Below, in pieces: positions 1 to 8,922 of a stretch of DNA of 64,000 nucleotides. The first letter of the stretch is position 1; every line of letters starts with the position of its first letter. The notes beneath the pieces are model-generated. The model did no database searches, was not told the DNA's origin, and saw only the letters and a program-made list of their open reading frames with translations. Origin of the DNA: Streptomyces sp. WZ.A104. Its GTDB lineage: Bacteria; Actinomycetota; Actinomycetes; Streptomycetales; Streptomycetaceae. A program made the position numbers and the translations under genes. The stretch is taken from NCBI RefSeq assembly GCF_002382885.1, contig NZ_NWVL01000005.1, positions 106,155-170,154 of the forward strand, written 5' to 3'.

Positions 1-1234
1 CCGGCTCGGGCACCACCGTGAGCGAGGTGTCGTCCAGGACGCTCTTGATCCGGGCCAGTGAGGTCAGCCCGAGTGAGGGGTCGCTCAGCGGCGGGCTGTA
101 GTAGTCGCGCTGCGCCCAGCCCTTGACCAGCCCCCGCCAGCGGGCGTTCTCGGCGGCCGACGCGCCCCGGCCGAGCAGCACGATCGACGCGAGGACCGGA
201 TGGCCGCGCCGGTGGTCGTCGCCCTCGCCGCGGCTGATGGCCCGGCCCGCGACGGAGTCCATGACAAGACCGTTGTAGAGGAAGGGGGCCCAGGCGTTCT
301 CCACCGCGTCGAACACCACCTGCCGCCGCGGGTCGGTGACCTCCCACGCGGTCCCCTTGAGGAGTGCGAACAGCAGCCCGAGCCCGCCGAGCATCACCGA
401 TCCGTAGCTGCCGGTGTAGGGCACGGTGGTGTGCTGGATGAACGAGCCGTCGGCGTAGAGCCCGTCGCCCTTGGTCACCAGCGGGAAGACGGGGGAGAGG
501 GCGTCCCGGGCCAGGGCGATCTTGGCCGAGGTCCCGCCGACGACCCCCCGCAGGGCCAGCACCCGGCACAGATCGACCCGGTTGGCCCCGGTGCTCGTCC
601 CGGTGTACGAGGCCACGGTGGAGTCCGGTACGAAGTGGTCCACCGCGGCGCAGTAGCGCGCGAGCCGCTCCGGGGGGAGGGCGTCGTACAGCAGCACACA
701 CACGTCCAGCAGGGCCTGGGGTGCGCCGATCTGCCAGCTGTACCAGTTCCCGTACCGGGTCTGCTGGTCGTTGTACACCTGGCTGTGGAGGTGATCGAGG
801 CCCCTGATCACGGCGTCGCGCAGTCCGGCGTCCCCGGTCAGCCCGGTGCCCTGCTGGCGGTAGGCCTGCGCCATGGTGCTGAGGCGGAGGAAGCTGTCGG
901 CCATCCGCCCGGAGAAGACGTACGACTCGGGGTCGGTGTCCGGGTCCGGGTCGGCGAACACGGCGTCGGGCCACAGCGATCCGTCCGCCGGGGCCATGGT
1001 CTCCAGCAACTGCCGGGCCCGCGTACCGAGGTCGGCCAGCCGGCTCCTGAACGGTTCGGCGGTCGGGCTGAATCCCTCGCCGAGGATCAGTGCGCTCCAC
1101 GTGGCGCGCAGGGCGGTGTACGGATCGTCGTCGGCGGCGGCGTGGGGCGCGGGCAGCACCAGCGCGCCGCCGCCCGTGGCAGTGAGTGCCGCGGAGGTGG
1201 CCAGAAAGGTACGGCGGGACCAGGCAGAAGTCAT
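1..1234 (-). CDS. Polysaccharide lyase family 8 (hyaluronate/chondroitin/xanthan lyase-like), 3' end outside window
   Basis: Secreted lyase predicted to cleave uronate-containing polysaccharide by beta-elimination. The visible 411 residues start with a twin-arginine signal (SRRTFLAT at residues 6-13, then an Ala-rich h-region). They then show the alpha/alpha-toroid of PL8 enzymes: an aromatic patch (NWYSWQIG), the catalytic Asn (TGANRVD), and the His/Tyr pair in IQHTTVPYTGSYG. The start ATG at 1234 has GGAG about 7 bases upstream. The gene runs off the left edge, so the C-terminal beta-sandwich domains are missing here. It is divergent from the regulator at 1551, with a candidate operator between them. 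This fits substrate-induced expression together with the sugar importer downstream. Exact substrate cannot be told from the sequence. Confidence 0.85.
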   Translation of the reverse strand, partial: MTSAWSRRTFLATSAALTATGGGALVLPAPHAAADDDPYTALRATWSALILGEGFSPTAEPFRSRLADLGTRARQLLETMAPADGSLWPDAVFADPDPDTDPESYVFSGRMADSFLRLSTMAQAYRQQGTGLTGDAGLRDAVIRGLDHLHSQVYNDQQTRYGNWYSWQIGAPQALLDVCVLLYDALPPERLARYCAAVDHFVPDSTVASYTGTSTGANRVDLCRVLALRGVVGGTSAKIALARDALSPVFPLVTKGDGLYADGSFIQHTTVPYTGSYGSVMLGGLGLLFALLKGTAWEVTDPRRQVVFDAVENAWAPFLYNGLVMDSVAGRAISRGEGDDHRRGHPVLASIVLLGRGASAAENARWRGLVKGWAQRDYYSPPLSDPSLGLTSLARIKSVLDDTSLTVVPEP

Positions 1235-1370
1235 GGGAGGGCTCCGGGTCGCTGACGTGTGTCCGGCGGGAACCGGTGCGCCGAGTGCGGACCTGATCCC
1301 GGGATCCGACTGTTCTGAGCGGGCGGCCACTTTCTAGCAGTCACCGGACGACTCGCTCAATGACTTTGGC

Positions 1371-1391
1371 TGAATTGATCGTATCGATCGC
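1371..1391 (-). promoter_or_regulatory. Candidate operator A (GATCGAT-type) upstream of the lyase gene
   Basis: On the minus strand this site reads GCGATCGATACGATC followed by AATTCA. It matches two other sites (1493-1513 and 2769-2789) under the consensus GYGATCGATWYGRTY. It contains a GATCG/CGATC dyad. Its position 137 bases before the lyase start suggests binding by the repressor encoded at 1551. Confidence 0.45.
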
Positions 1392-1492
1392 TTGCGGGGG
1401 CGTGTAGAAGCGCGCGGAGCGCGATCAGGTAGTCGCCGGTCCCGAACTCGCCGCATCGAGGCAAATCCGTGCTCGGATCGTTTCGAGCGGAT

Positions 1493-1513
1493 GTGATCGA
1501 TATGGTTGTCACA
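1493..1513 (+). promoter_or_regulatory. Candidate operator B (GATCGAT-type) upstream of the regulator gene
   Basis: Reads GTGATCGATATGGTT then GTCACA, ending 37 bases before the regulator start. The site also has a TGTGA/TCACA dyad (1492-1513). It shares the consensus of sites A and C, which suggests autoregulation. Confidence 0.45.
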
Positions 1514-1550
1514 GGTCAGAGCCCAGCCGTCTCCGAGCCCAGGGGGATCC

Positions 1551-2666
1551 ATGCGACTGCACGTCGACCAGCGCCACGAGCGAGTACTGGAGCTCGTCCG
1601 CGAGCGCGGCAGTCTGCGCGTCGCGGAACTCGCCGCGGAGCTCGGCATGTCCGCGGTCACGCTGCGCCGGGACGTCGAGGCGCTGGCGGCCCAGGGGCTG
1701 GTGGAGCGGCTGCACGGTGCCGTTGTGTGGCCCTCGGGACAGCCCCGGCCCGTACCCGCCGCCCCCTCCGCCGAAGGGCTGGTGGTGGGCATGGTGGTGC
1801 CGACCACCGAGTACTACTACGCGGATGTGGTGCGCGGCGCCCGGGAGACCGTCGAGGCCGCGGGTGCCCGGTTGACCATCGGGCTCTCCCACTACCTCCC
1901 GGACGAGGACGCGGCCCAGACCCGCCGCCTGCTGTCCACGGGAGCCGACGGGCTGCTGCTCACGCCGAGCTGGGAGCGCGGTTGCCCGGAGCCGGGCGAG
2001 GGGCTGTGGGCGGTGGAGCAGGAGACACCGGTGGTGCTGGTGGAGCGCTGGGCCCCGCTCGGCCATCCGGCGGCGGGCCTGGACCGGGTGCGCTCGGACC
2101 ACGCCCACGGGGCCGCCGAGGCGGTGGCGCACCTGGCCGGGCTCGGCCACCGGGCGATCGCGCTCGCCGTGCAGGACAGCCCCACCGCGCCCCGTCTCAA
2201 GGTCGGCTACCGGGCCGCGGTCGAGGCGCTGGGACTGAGCCCGGTCCCTGCCTCACCACTGGAGAACACCCCCTCACGATCGGAGCAGGACCGGTTCGAA
2301 CGGACGCTGGAGTATCTCTGTGAGGGTGTGGCGAGCGGCCATGTGACCGCCGCGATCGTGCACAGCGACGCCGACGCGATCGTTCTCATCCCCCGGCTCC
2401 AGGCCCGGGGCGTACGGGTGCCCGAGGACCTCGCGGTGATCGCGTACGACGACGAGGTCGCCTCCCTCGCCGACCTGCCGCTCACCGCCGTGGCCCCGGA
2501 CAAGCGCGCCGTGGGCGCCGCCGCCGCACGGCTCCTGCTGTCCCGCCTCGGCGCGTCGGACCCGGATGCGCCGGCCGCCCGCACGGCGGGCCCCGGAGCC
2601 CGCCGCCACCTCGACATCCTGCCGGCCCTGCGCATCCGGGTCTCGTGCGGAGCCGCCGCTTCCTGA
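1551..2666 (+). CDS. DeoR-HTH / LacI-sensor hybrid transcriptional regulator
   Basis: Sugar-responsive repressor of 371 residues. Residues 1-60 form a DeoR-type winged helix (LRVAELAAELGMS, then TLRRDVEAL, ending in RLHGA). Residues about 75-340 are a periplasmic-binding-protein-like sensor of the LacI type (GMVVPTTEYYY at its start and VIAYDDEVASLADLPLTAV near its end). The ATG at 1551 is chosen because AGGGGG lies just upstream and the DeoR domain begins there; a TTG at 1506 would add 15 unconserved residues. It lies between the lyase and the importer, and GATCGAT-type sites flank it. It is therefore the likely local regulator of both. Ligand unknown. Confidence 0.85.
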   Translation: MRLHVDQRHERVLELVRERGSLRVAELAAELGMSAVTLRRDVEALAAQGLVERLHGAVVWPSGQPRPVPAAPSAEGLVVGMVVPTTEYYYADVVRGARETVEAAGARLTIGLSHYLPDEDAAQTRRLLSTGADGLLLTPSWERGCPEPGEGLWAVEQETPVVLVERWAPLGHPAAGLDRVRSDHAHGAAEAVAHLAGLGHRAIALAVQDSPTAPRLKVGYRAAVEALGLSPVPASPLENTPSRSEQDRFERTLEYLCEGVASGHVTAAIVHSDADAIVLIPRLQARGVRVPEDLAVIAYDDEVASLADLPLTAVAPDKRAVGAAAARLLLSRLGASDPDAPAARTAGPGARRHLDILPALRIRVSCGAAAS

Positions 2667-2768
2667 CCGGGCGTCAGTCCAGGATGCCGAGAGGGATGCC
2701 GGTGCGGAGCTCGGAGCCCTGCGGTGAGGTGATGTCGGCGGGCAGCGGGACCGCGCCCCACCGCATGC

Positions 2769-2829
2769 GTGATCGATTCGATTGAATTGGTCATTTGCTC
2801 TTGACGGTGATCGGTTCTGCGCAAAATGA
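2769..2829 (+). promoter_or_regulatory. Promoter and candidate operator C of the sugar-import operon
   Basis: Site C (2769-2789, GTGATCGATTCGATT then GAATTG) lies directly before a TTGACG -35 box at 2801-2806. A weak A-rich -10 follows around 2822-2829. A second half-similar copy, GTGATCGGTTC, sits in the -35/-10 spacer (2807-2817). An operator overlapping the core promoter fits repression by the upstream regulator. Confidence 0.5.
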
Positions 2830-2882
2830 TGTGTGGCGTTCGCCTCATCTCCCGCAGTCCGAGGTCTCGTAGGAGTCGGCCC

Positions 2883-4187
2883 ATGCCCCGTAACGTCCGT
2901 ACGTCCCGCATCGCCCTCGCGGCGTCCGCCGCTTCCCTGACCCTGCTCGTCACCGCCTGCGGCGGCTCGGGCTCGGACTCCTCGGCCCCCGGCGACGGCG
3001 AGCCCGTCACCCTCACCTTCTGGTCGGCCACCGCGGGCGCCAAGGAGACGGCCGACGCGTTCAACAAGGCGCACACCGGCATCAAGGTGAGGTTCTCACT
3101 GGTCCCGGCGGGCCCTGAGGGCGTCACCAAGCTGTCCAACGCGGTCAAGGGCGGCAACGCCCCCGACGTGGCGACCATGGACTACTCCGCCCTGCCCGAG
3201 TACGCCAGCGAGGGCAACCTGGAAGACCTCACCGCCGGCTCCGGCGACCTGGTGAAGAAGGAGTTCCCCGAGGCGGTCCAGTCCCTGGTCAACCTCGGTG
3301 GCTCCACCTGGGCGGTGCCCTTCGACGTCACGCCCATCCAGCTCTTCTACCGCAAGGACCTGTTCGAGAAGTACGGGGTCGACGTGCCGAAGACCTGGGC
3401 GGAGTACCGTACGGCCGCCGAGAAGATCCACCGAGGCGACCCGGACATCACCATCACCAACTTCGGCGGCGGCGACCCCGCCCTGCTCTCCGGCCTGGCC
3501 TGGCAGGCGGGTGCCCGGTGGTACGGCACCGAGGGCGACGCCTGGAAGGTGAACATCGACGACCCGGCCTCCCGGAAGGTCGCCGCCTACTGGGACGACC
3601 TCCTCGCGGACGGCCTGGCGTCCAGGACCCCGCTGTGGGGCGAGGGCGAGACCAAGGAGCGTGCCACCGGGAAGGTCGCCACCATCATCGGCGCCGCCTG
3701 GAGCGCGGGGAACTTCCCCGTCAGCTACCCCGACGCCAAGGGCAAGTGGGGCATAGCCCCGCTGCCGACCTGGGAGGGAAAGCCGAGCACCGGCATGTAC
3801 GGCGGAACCTCCTACGTCGTGCCCAAGGGCAGCAAGCACACCGAGGCCGCCGCCGAGTTCATCAAGTGGGTCACGACCGACCCCGAGGCCATGACGGCCC
3901 GCCTCAGCTCGCTGAAGACCCCCAGCAGCGCCCTGCCCGCCAACGAGGGCATGCGAGCCGCGGCGGCGAAGGAGTTCGACAACTCCTACTTCGGAGACCA
4001 GGACGTCTACGCGCTGGCGGGTGAGGCCGCCGACACCATCGTGCCCGGCTGGACCTGGGGCCCGGTGCAGCAGCAGGTGACCTCGGCGCAGCTGGCCGCG
4101 GGCGGCGACCACACCAGGATGCTGAGCACCGGACAGGCGAAGGGCGAGAAGGCGGTCACCGACCGCGGCCTGAAGCTGGCCCAGTAG
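2883..4187 (+). CDS. ABC transporter sugar-binding lipoprotein
   Basis: Extracellular solute-binding protein (SBP family 1, maltose/oligosaccharide type), 434 residues. It has a lipoprotein signal with lipobox LVTAC, acylated Cys26. The mature protein opens with VTLTFWSATAG, typical of the family, and includes PFDVTPIQLFYRKDLFEKYG and GGTSYVVPKGSKH near the hinge and binding region. Start ATG 2883 has AGGAG seven bases upstream. It is the first gene of a five-gene run (binding protein, two permeases, dehydrogenase, phosphodiesterase fusion). No ATPase gene is present, as is common in Streptomyces where MsiK energises many such importers. Likely carries oligosaccharides made by the lyase (inference). 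Confidence 0.9.
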   Translation: MPRNVRTSRIALAASAASLTLLVTACGGSGSDSSAPGDGEPVTLTFWSATAGAKETADAFNKAHTGIKVRFSLVPAGPEGVTKLSNAVKGGNAPDVATMDYSALPEYASEGNLEDLTAGSGDLVKKEFPEAVQSLVNLGGSTWAVPFDVTPIQLFYRKDLFEKYGVDVPKTWAEYRTAAEKIHRGDPDITITNFGGGDPALLSGLAWQAGARWYGTEGDAWKVNIDDPASRKVAAYWDDLLADGLASRTPLWGEGETKERATGKVATIIGAAWSAGNFPVSYPDAKGKWGIAPLPTWEGKPSTGMYGGTSYVVPKGSKHTEAAAEFIKWVTTDPEAMTARLSSLKTPSSALPANEGMRAAAAKEFDNSYFGDQDVYALAGEAADTIVPGWTWGPVQQQVTSAQLAAGGDHTRMLSTGQAKGEKAVTDRGLKLAQ

Positions 4188-4306
4188 CCGCGCGCCCGGC
4201 CCGGGACGCAGCGTCCCGGGCCCGCCGACGCCCTCAGGACGGCCACCGCACCGAGGCCCGACCTCCAGCCGTCCCCCTCCCTCCCGACCCGCCGAAGGAG
4301 CAACAG

Positions 4307-5299
4307 GTGGCAGCCCCACTCGCCCGGCCGGCCAAGACCCCGCCGCCCCGGCCCGCACCGCCGGCGGCCGCCACCGCCGGACCGGGAAGGCCCGGCGCCC
4401 CGGGCGGCCCCGGCACCCGCAGCGGACAGCGCAGGGCCGTGGCGCTCTTCACCGTGCCGTTCTTCGCCCTCTTCCTTGCCGTCACCGTCCTGCCGTTGCT
4501 CTACGCGGGGTGGATGAGCCTCTTCCGGGAGGAGTCCTCCGGCCTCGGATTCGGCGGAACCGAGCGCGCCTTCGCCGGGTTCGGCAACTTCACCGAAGCC
4601 CTCGGGGACGAGGCGTTCCTCCGTTCGTTCGGGAACATCGCGCTCTACTGCGTGCTGTACATCCCCGCCATGGTCGGCGGTGCGCTCATCCTCGCCCTGC
4701 TCGTCGACTCGACCCTGGCCCGCGCCCGGCGCTTCTTCCAGATCGCCTACTTCCTGCCGCACGCCGTGCCCGGCCTGATCGCCTCGCTGATCTGGCTCTA
4801 CCTCTACACCCCGGGCCTCAGCCCGGTCACCGACGCCCTCGACGCGTTCGGTGCGAGCTGGAACTTCTTCGGCGAGGACGAGGCGATCCTCTCGGTCGTC
4901 AACATCTCCGCCTGGCAGTGGACCGGCTACAACATGATCATCTTCTACGCGGGCCTCCAGGCCGTTCCCCGCGAAGTGCTGGAAGCCGCCACCGTCGACG
5001 GAGCCGGAGCCCTGCGCACCGCCCTCCAGGTCAAGATCCCGATGATCCGGCCGACCGTCGTCCTGACCCTGCTCTTCACCTGCGTCGGCGCCATCCAGCT
5101 CTTCGACGCCCCCAAACTCGTACAACTGCGGGCCAACACCATGGGCGAGGACTGGTCACCGACCATGTTCATCTACACCGCCGCCTTCAAGGGCCATGAC
5201 TACGGCCTGGCCGCCGCGAGCTCGCTGCTGCTCGCCCTCGTCGCGGGCCTGCTGTCCTTCGTCGTCACCAAGCTCGGCAACCGGTGGAAGGCCTCATGA
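4307..5299 (+). CDS. ABC sugar transporter permease (MalF-like)
   Basis: Integral membrane permease of 330 residues. A Pro/Ala-rich cytoplasmic N-terminus (about 40 residues) precedes six predicted membrane segments. The ATPase-docking EAA loop is present (EVLEAATVDGAGALRT followed by KIPMI). GTG 4307 is used as start because AAGGAG lies six bases before it. The stop overlaps the next start as ATGA (5296-5299), so translation of the two permeases is probably coupled. Works with the lipoprotein at 2883. Confidence 0.9.
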   Translation: MAAPLARPAKTPPPRPAPPAAATAGPGRPGAPGGPGTRSGQRRAVALFTVPFFALFLAVTVLPLLYAGWMSLFREESSGLGFGGTERAFAGFGNFTEALGDEAFLRSFGNIALYCVLYIPAMVGGALILALLVDSTLARARRFFQIAYFLPHAVPGLIASLIWLYLYTPGLSPVTDALDAFGASWNFFGEDEAILSVVNISAWQWTGYNMIIFYAGLQAVPREVLEAATVDGAGALRTALQVKIPMIRPTVVLTLLFTCVGAIQLFDAPKLVQLRANTMGEDWSPTMFIYTAAFKGHDYGLAAASSLLLALVAGLLSFVVTKLGNRWKAS

Positions 5300-6243
5300 A
5301 CACCCGGACAGCCACCCCCGATGCCCCGTCCGACCCCACCCGTAGAACCCGGCGCGCCCGGACCGCCCGCCGCACCGCGCCACGGCCGCCGGCCCGCGGA
5401 GGCCGCACCGGGAGCCTCACCTCCCGGGTCGTGGTGAACACGGTGCTCGCCGTCGTCGCCGTCTACACCCTGATGCCGCTGACCTGGCTGCTCATCGCCT
5501 CCACCAAGAGCTACCGGGACCTGTTCGCGACCAACCCGTTCAGCCTGGGCGACTTCGCCCTGCTGTCCAACCTGGAGGCCCTCTTCGCCCACAACGACGG
5601 GGTGTTCGTCCGCTGGCTGCTCAACAGCCTCCTCTACACCGTCGTCGCCTCCGGGCTCTCCACCCTGATCTCGGTCGCCTGCGGCTATGCCTTCGACAAG
5701 TACGCCTTCCGGGGCCGGGAGAAGCTCTTCGGTGTCGTCCTCGTCGGCGTTCTCATCCCCTCGACCGTCGTCCAGCTCCCGCTGTACCTGATGGCCTCCG
5801 AACTCGGCCTCGTCAACACCTACTGGGCCGTCCTGATCCCCAGCCTCGTCAACCCGTTCGGCGTCTACCTGGCCCGCGTCTTCTCCGAGGGGTACGTCCC
5901 CGACGAGGTCCTGGAAGCGGCCAGGGTCGACGGGGCGGGGGAGGTGCGGACCTTCGTGAAGGTCTCCCTGCCGATGCTGGCGCCCGGCTTCGTGACCATC
6001 TTCCTGTTCTCGTTCACCGCAGGCTGGAACAACTTCTACGGCGCGCTCATGATGCTCAACGACGACCGGCTCTACCCCGTCAACCTGGGCCTGTTCATGT
6101 GGAACCAGAACGTCTACCAGCAGCCCGAGCTGTACCCGCTGGTGATCATCGGGTCGCTCGTCGCCGTCGTCCCCCTGATCGTCGCCTTCCTCTGCCTCCA
6201 GCGCTTCTGGCGCTCGGGCCTCACCGCAGGAGCCGTCAAGTGA
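5296..6243 (+). CDS. ABC sugar transporter permease (MalG-like)
   Basis: Second permease, 315 residues. It has a basic N-terminal cytoplasmic tail, six membrane spans and the EAA loop EVLEAARVDGAGEVRT then VSLPML. The typical MalG C-terminal stretch with FTAGWNNFYGALMM and a final helix before a short tail is present. ATG 5296 overlaps the stop of the first permease. GGAAGG lies just upstream inside that gene. Its own stop overlaps the next start as GTGA (6240-6243), extending the coupled run. Confidence 0.9.
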   Translation: MNTRTATPDAPSDPTRRTRRARTARRTAPRPPARGGRTGSLTSRVVVNTVLAVVAVYTLMPLTWLLIASTKSYRDLFATNPFSLGDFALLSNLEALFAHNDGVFVRWLLNSLLYTVVASGLSTLISVACGYAFDKYAFRGREKLFGVVLVGVLIPSTVVQLPLYLMASELGLVNTYWAVLIPSLVNPFGVYLARVFSEGYVPDEVLEAARVDGAGEVRTFVKVSLPMLAPGFVTIFLFSFTAGWNNFYGALMMLNDDRLYPVNLGLFMWNQNVYQQPELYPLVIIGSLVAVVPLIVAFLCLQRFWRSGLTAGAVK

Positions 6244-7277
6244 GCCACCCCGCCCCGTCCCGGCGGCCCCGCCCGCGCACTGTCCTGGCGATGAGCCGCG
6301 AGACCCGCGCGGCGGTCCTGGCCCCCGGGGCGCTGGACCGGATCGCCCGGATCGCCGACCTCGACCCCGGACTCCTCGTCACCGACTTCGACGCCGACGA
6401 CCCGGCCCAGCGCGCCGGACTGCGCGACGCGGAGGTCCTGTTCACCGGGTGGGGCTGCCCGCCCCTGGGCTCCGCCGCCCTGAGCGCCATGCCCCGCCTG
6501 CGGGCCGTGATCCACGCCGCGGGCTCCGTCAAGCACCACATCACCCAGGACGTCTGGGACCGCGGCATCACCGTCAGCACCGCCGCGACCGCCAACGCCC
6601 TCCCCGTCGCCGAATACACCGTCGCGGCGATCCTCCTCTCCAACAAGCACGTCCTGCACAGCGCCCGCCTCTACCGCGAGGAACGCTCCCGCGTGAACCT
6701 CCTCACCCGGTTCCCGGCCATCGGCAACTACCGCCGCACCGTCGGCGTCGTCGGCGCCTCCCGCATCGGCCGCCGCGTCGTGGAACTGCTCCGCCCCCAC
6801 GACCTGCGCGTCCTGGTCCACGACCCCTACCTCGACGAGGACGAAGCCCGTGCCCTCGGCGTCGAGCGGACCGGCCTGGACGCCCTGGTCTCCCTCAGCG
6901 ACGTCGTCAGCATCCACGCCCCCGAACTCCCTTCGACCCGGCACCTGTTCGACGCCCCGCGCCTCGCGCTGATGCGGGACGGGGCGACGCTCGTCAACAC
7001 CGCACGCGGCTCGCTGGTCGACACGGAAGCGCTGGTGAAGGAGCTGGCCGCCGGACGCCTCAACGCGGTGCTCGACCACACGGAACCGGAGGTCCTGCCT
7101 CCGGACTCGCCCCTCTACGACCTGCCGAACGTACTGCTCACCCCGCACATCGCGGGTTCCCAGGGCGGCGAACTCCACCGGCTCGCGGACGCCGCGGTCG
7201 ACGAGCTCGAACGGTACGCCCACGGACTGCCGTTCGCCCACGGGGTGGACCCGAGCACCCTGCACCAGCAGGCCTGA
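6240..7277 (+). CDS. D-isomer specific 2-hydroxyacid dehydrogenase
   Basis: NAD-dependent oxidoreductase of 345 residues. The Rossmann loop reads VGVVGASRIGRRV, where the middle Gly of GxGxxG is Ser. Catalytic residues are present: Arg in NTARGSLVD, Glu in DHTEPE, His in TPHIAGSQGGE. It should interconvert a 2-ketoacid and a 2-hydroxyacid. The GTG at 6240 is chosen because AGGAG lies seven bases before it and it overlaps the permease stop by four bases; an internal ATG at 6291 is the alternative. Coupling to a sugar importer suggests a role in breakdown of the imported (uronic or aldonic) sugar, but the substrate is unknown. Confidence 0.85.
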   Translation: MSHPAPSRRPRPRTVLAMSRETRAAVLAPGALDRIARIADLDPGLLVTDFDADDPAQRAGLRDAEVLFTGWGCPPLGSAALSAMPRLRAVIHAAGSVKHHITQDVWDRGITVSTAATANALPVAEYTVAAILLSNKHVLHSARLYREERSRVNLLTRFPAIGNYRRTVGVVGASRIGRRVVELLRPHDLRVLVHDPYLDEDEARALGVERTGLDALVSLSDVVSIHAPELPSTRHLFDAPRLALMRDGATLVNTARGSLVDTEALVKELAAGRLNAVLDHTEPEVLPPDSPLYDLPNVLLTPHIAGSQGGELHRLADAAVDELERYAHGLPFAHGVDPSTLHQQA

Positions 7278-7313
7278 CCCGTATCCGTACACCTGGAGCC
7301 GTGGGAGACCGCC

Positions 7314-8828
7314 ATGTCCCGTACCCGCCGGGTGCTCGTCGTCGGCATCGACGGGGTGCGCCTCGACACCCTGAACCGCGTGAGCACCCCGCACCTCGAC
7401 ACGGTGGCCGACGCGGGCTTCCTGGCCCCCGTGACCGTGGCGGAGGGCACGCCCACCATGTCGGGGCCGTGCTGGGCGACGACCGTCACCGGTGTGAACG
7501 TCAGAAAGCACGCCGTGTGGAGCAACGACTTCGACGGCCACCGCCTCGGCGTCTTCCCGGACTTCACCACCCGCCTGTCCCGCCAGGACGGCCGCCGCAC
7601 CTACGTCGCGGCCGCCTGGGAACCCCTGGTCACCGTCGCCGACGGCGGCCCGATGTTCCGGCACCCCACCCGGCTCACCCACCACGCTCCGGCCGCCGAC
7701 ACCCCCGAGGCCTGGGAGCGGGCCGACGAGTCCACCGTGCGCGACGCGGTGAGCATCCTGACCCACGAGGACCCCGAGGCGTCCTTCGTCTACCTCGGCG
7801 CCCCCGACGAGACGGCCCATCACCTGGGCTGCGGGGCGGCCTACAAGGCGTCGATCGCGTCGGCGGACCGCCGCCTGGGCGACCTCCTCGCCGCCCTGCG
7901 CGCCCGCCCCTCGTACGAACGGGAGGCCTGGACCGTCCTCGTCGTCACCGACCACGGGCACCGGGACGAGGGCGGCCACGGCGGCGGCAGCGCGGTGGAG
8001 CGCACCGCGTGGCTGGCCTGTGCCGGCCCGGACATCACGGCCGGGGCCCGCCCCGCCCGCCCGGTCCGGCACGAGGACGTCGCCGCTCAGGTGTACGCGG
8101 CCCTGGACCGTACGCAGGACACGCACTGGACGCTCGACGGCGGCGCGGTGCCCACCGTGCCGCGCGCGGTGCTCCTCGGCATGGACGGCACGCTCGTCGA
8201 CACCGAACGCCTCTGGCTGGAGGCCGCCCGGGAGGTGGCATCGGCGCACGGCCACGCCCTCACGGACGAGGAGGGCGCGGGGGTGCTCGGCCGCAACCGC
8301 GCCGACACGGCGTCCCTCCTCGTACAGCTGTGTCCGGAGCCCACGACCCTCGCCGGACTGGAATCGGAACTGGAAGACACCTTCCTCGCCGCTGTGGAAG
8401 CGGGCGTACGACTCCGGCCGGGAGCCCGCGCGCTGCTGGACCGGCTGGTGCGGGACGACGTGCCCGCCGCCCTGGTGTCGGCCTTCCCGCGCCGGGTGGT
8501 GGACACGGTCCTGCGGGCGCTGGGCGGTGAGGTGTTCCGTACGACGGTGGCGGACGGCGAGAGCGACCGTTCGAAGCCCTTCCCGGACCCCTACCTGAAG
8601 GCGGCCGCCCGCCTGGGCCTCCCGCCCGGGGCCTGCCTGGCGGTGGAGGACAGCCCCGCCGGGGTGGCCGCGGCCGAGGCGGCGGGCTGCCGGGTGCTGG
8701 CGGTCCCCTCGGCCGCGCCGATCACACCGGCCCCGGGCCGACGGGTAGGGCGCGACCTCGCGGTACTGCCGCGGGAGTGGGGGAACGGCCCGGAGGAGGC
8801 GGGAACCGGGCCCGCCTGCCTGACCTGA
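7314..8828 (+). CDS. Nucleotide pyrophosphatase/phosphodiesterase-type domain fused to HAD-like domain with lost nucleophile
   Basis: Fusion of 504 residues. Residues 1-270 match the alkaline-phosphatase-fold type I phosphodiesterase/NPP family: metal-binding GIDGVRLDT, nucleophile region TPTMSGPCW, DETAHHLG and TDHGHRDEGGHGG. Residues 283-485 match a beta-phosphoglucomutase-type HAD phosphatase, with motif II LVSAFP, Lys in RSKPFPDPY and the acidic motif VEDSPAGV. Motif I reads LLGMDGTLVD: Gly289 stands where the catalytic Asp of DxDGT should be, although the acid/base Asp291 remains. The HAD half is therefore predicted to be non-catalytic, perhaps sugar-phosphate sensing or structural. It is last in the importer operon, 37 bases after the dehydrogenase, and followed by a strong terminator. 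Confidence 0.8.
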   Translation: MSRTRRVLVVGIDGVRLDTLNRVSTPHLDTVADAGFLAPVTVAEGTPTMSGPCWATTVTGVNVRKHAVWSNDFDGHRLGVFPDFTTRLSRQDGRRTYVAAAWEPLVTVADGGPMFRHPTRLTHHAPAADTPEAWERADESTVRDAVSILTHEDPEASFVYLGAPDETAHHLGCGAAYKASIASADRRLGDLLAALRARPSYEREAWTVLVVTDHGHRDEGGHGGGSAVERTAWLACAGPDITAGARPARPVRHEDVAAQVYAALDRTQDTHWTLDGGAVPTVPRAVLLGMDGTLVDTERLWLEAAREVASAHGHALTDEEGAGVLGRNRADTASLLVQLCPEPTTLAGLESELEDTFLAAVEAGVRLRPGARALLDRLVRDDVPAALVSAFPRRVVDTVLRALGGEVFRTTVADGESDRSKPFPDPYLKAAARLGLPPGACLAVEDSPAGVAAAEAAGCRVLAVPSAAPITPAPGRRVGRDLAVLPREWGNGPEEAGTGPACLT

Positions 8829-8842
8829 GCACGGCAAACGAC

Positions 8843-8883
8843 GGGGGTCGTCCGGCGAGCCGCCCACCCGCCGGACGACCCCC
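8843..8883 (+). terminator. Strong hairpin terminator after the sugar operon
   Basis: A perfect 15-bp stem (arms 8843-8857 and 8869-8883, GGGGGTCGTCCGGCG) with an 11-base loop starts 15 bases after the stop of the phosphodiesterase fusion. No U-tract follows, as is usual in Streptomyces. It should end the importer operon and could also act on minus-strand transcripts. Confidence 0.8.
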
Positions 8884-8922
8884 GACGCACCGTCAAGCGG
8901 TGTGCACTCCCTGAGCTTGCTT

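Noticed and set aside
200..1255. Long plus-strand open frame opposite the lyase gene
   Set aside because: Gly/Pro/Val-rich shadow of the lyase; no domain, and the minus frame has clear PL8 motifs.
6114..8867. 917-codon open frame on the minus strand across the dehydrogenase and phosphodiesterase genes
   Set aside because: Antisense shadow of high-GC coding DNA; composition is Gly/Arg/Val-rich with no recognisable domain.
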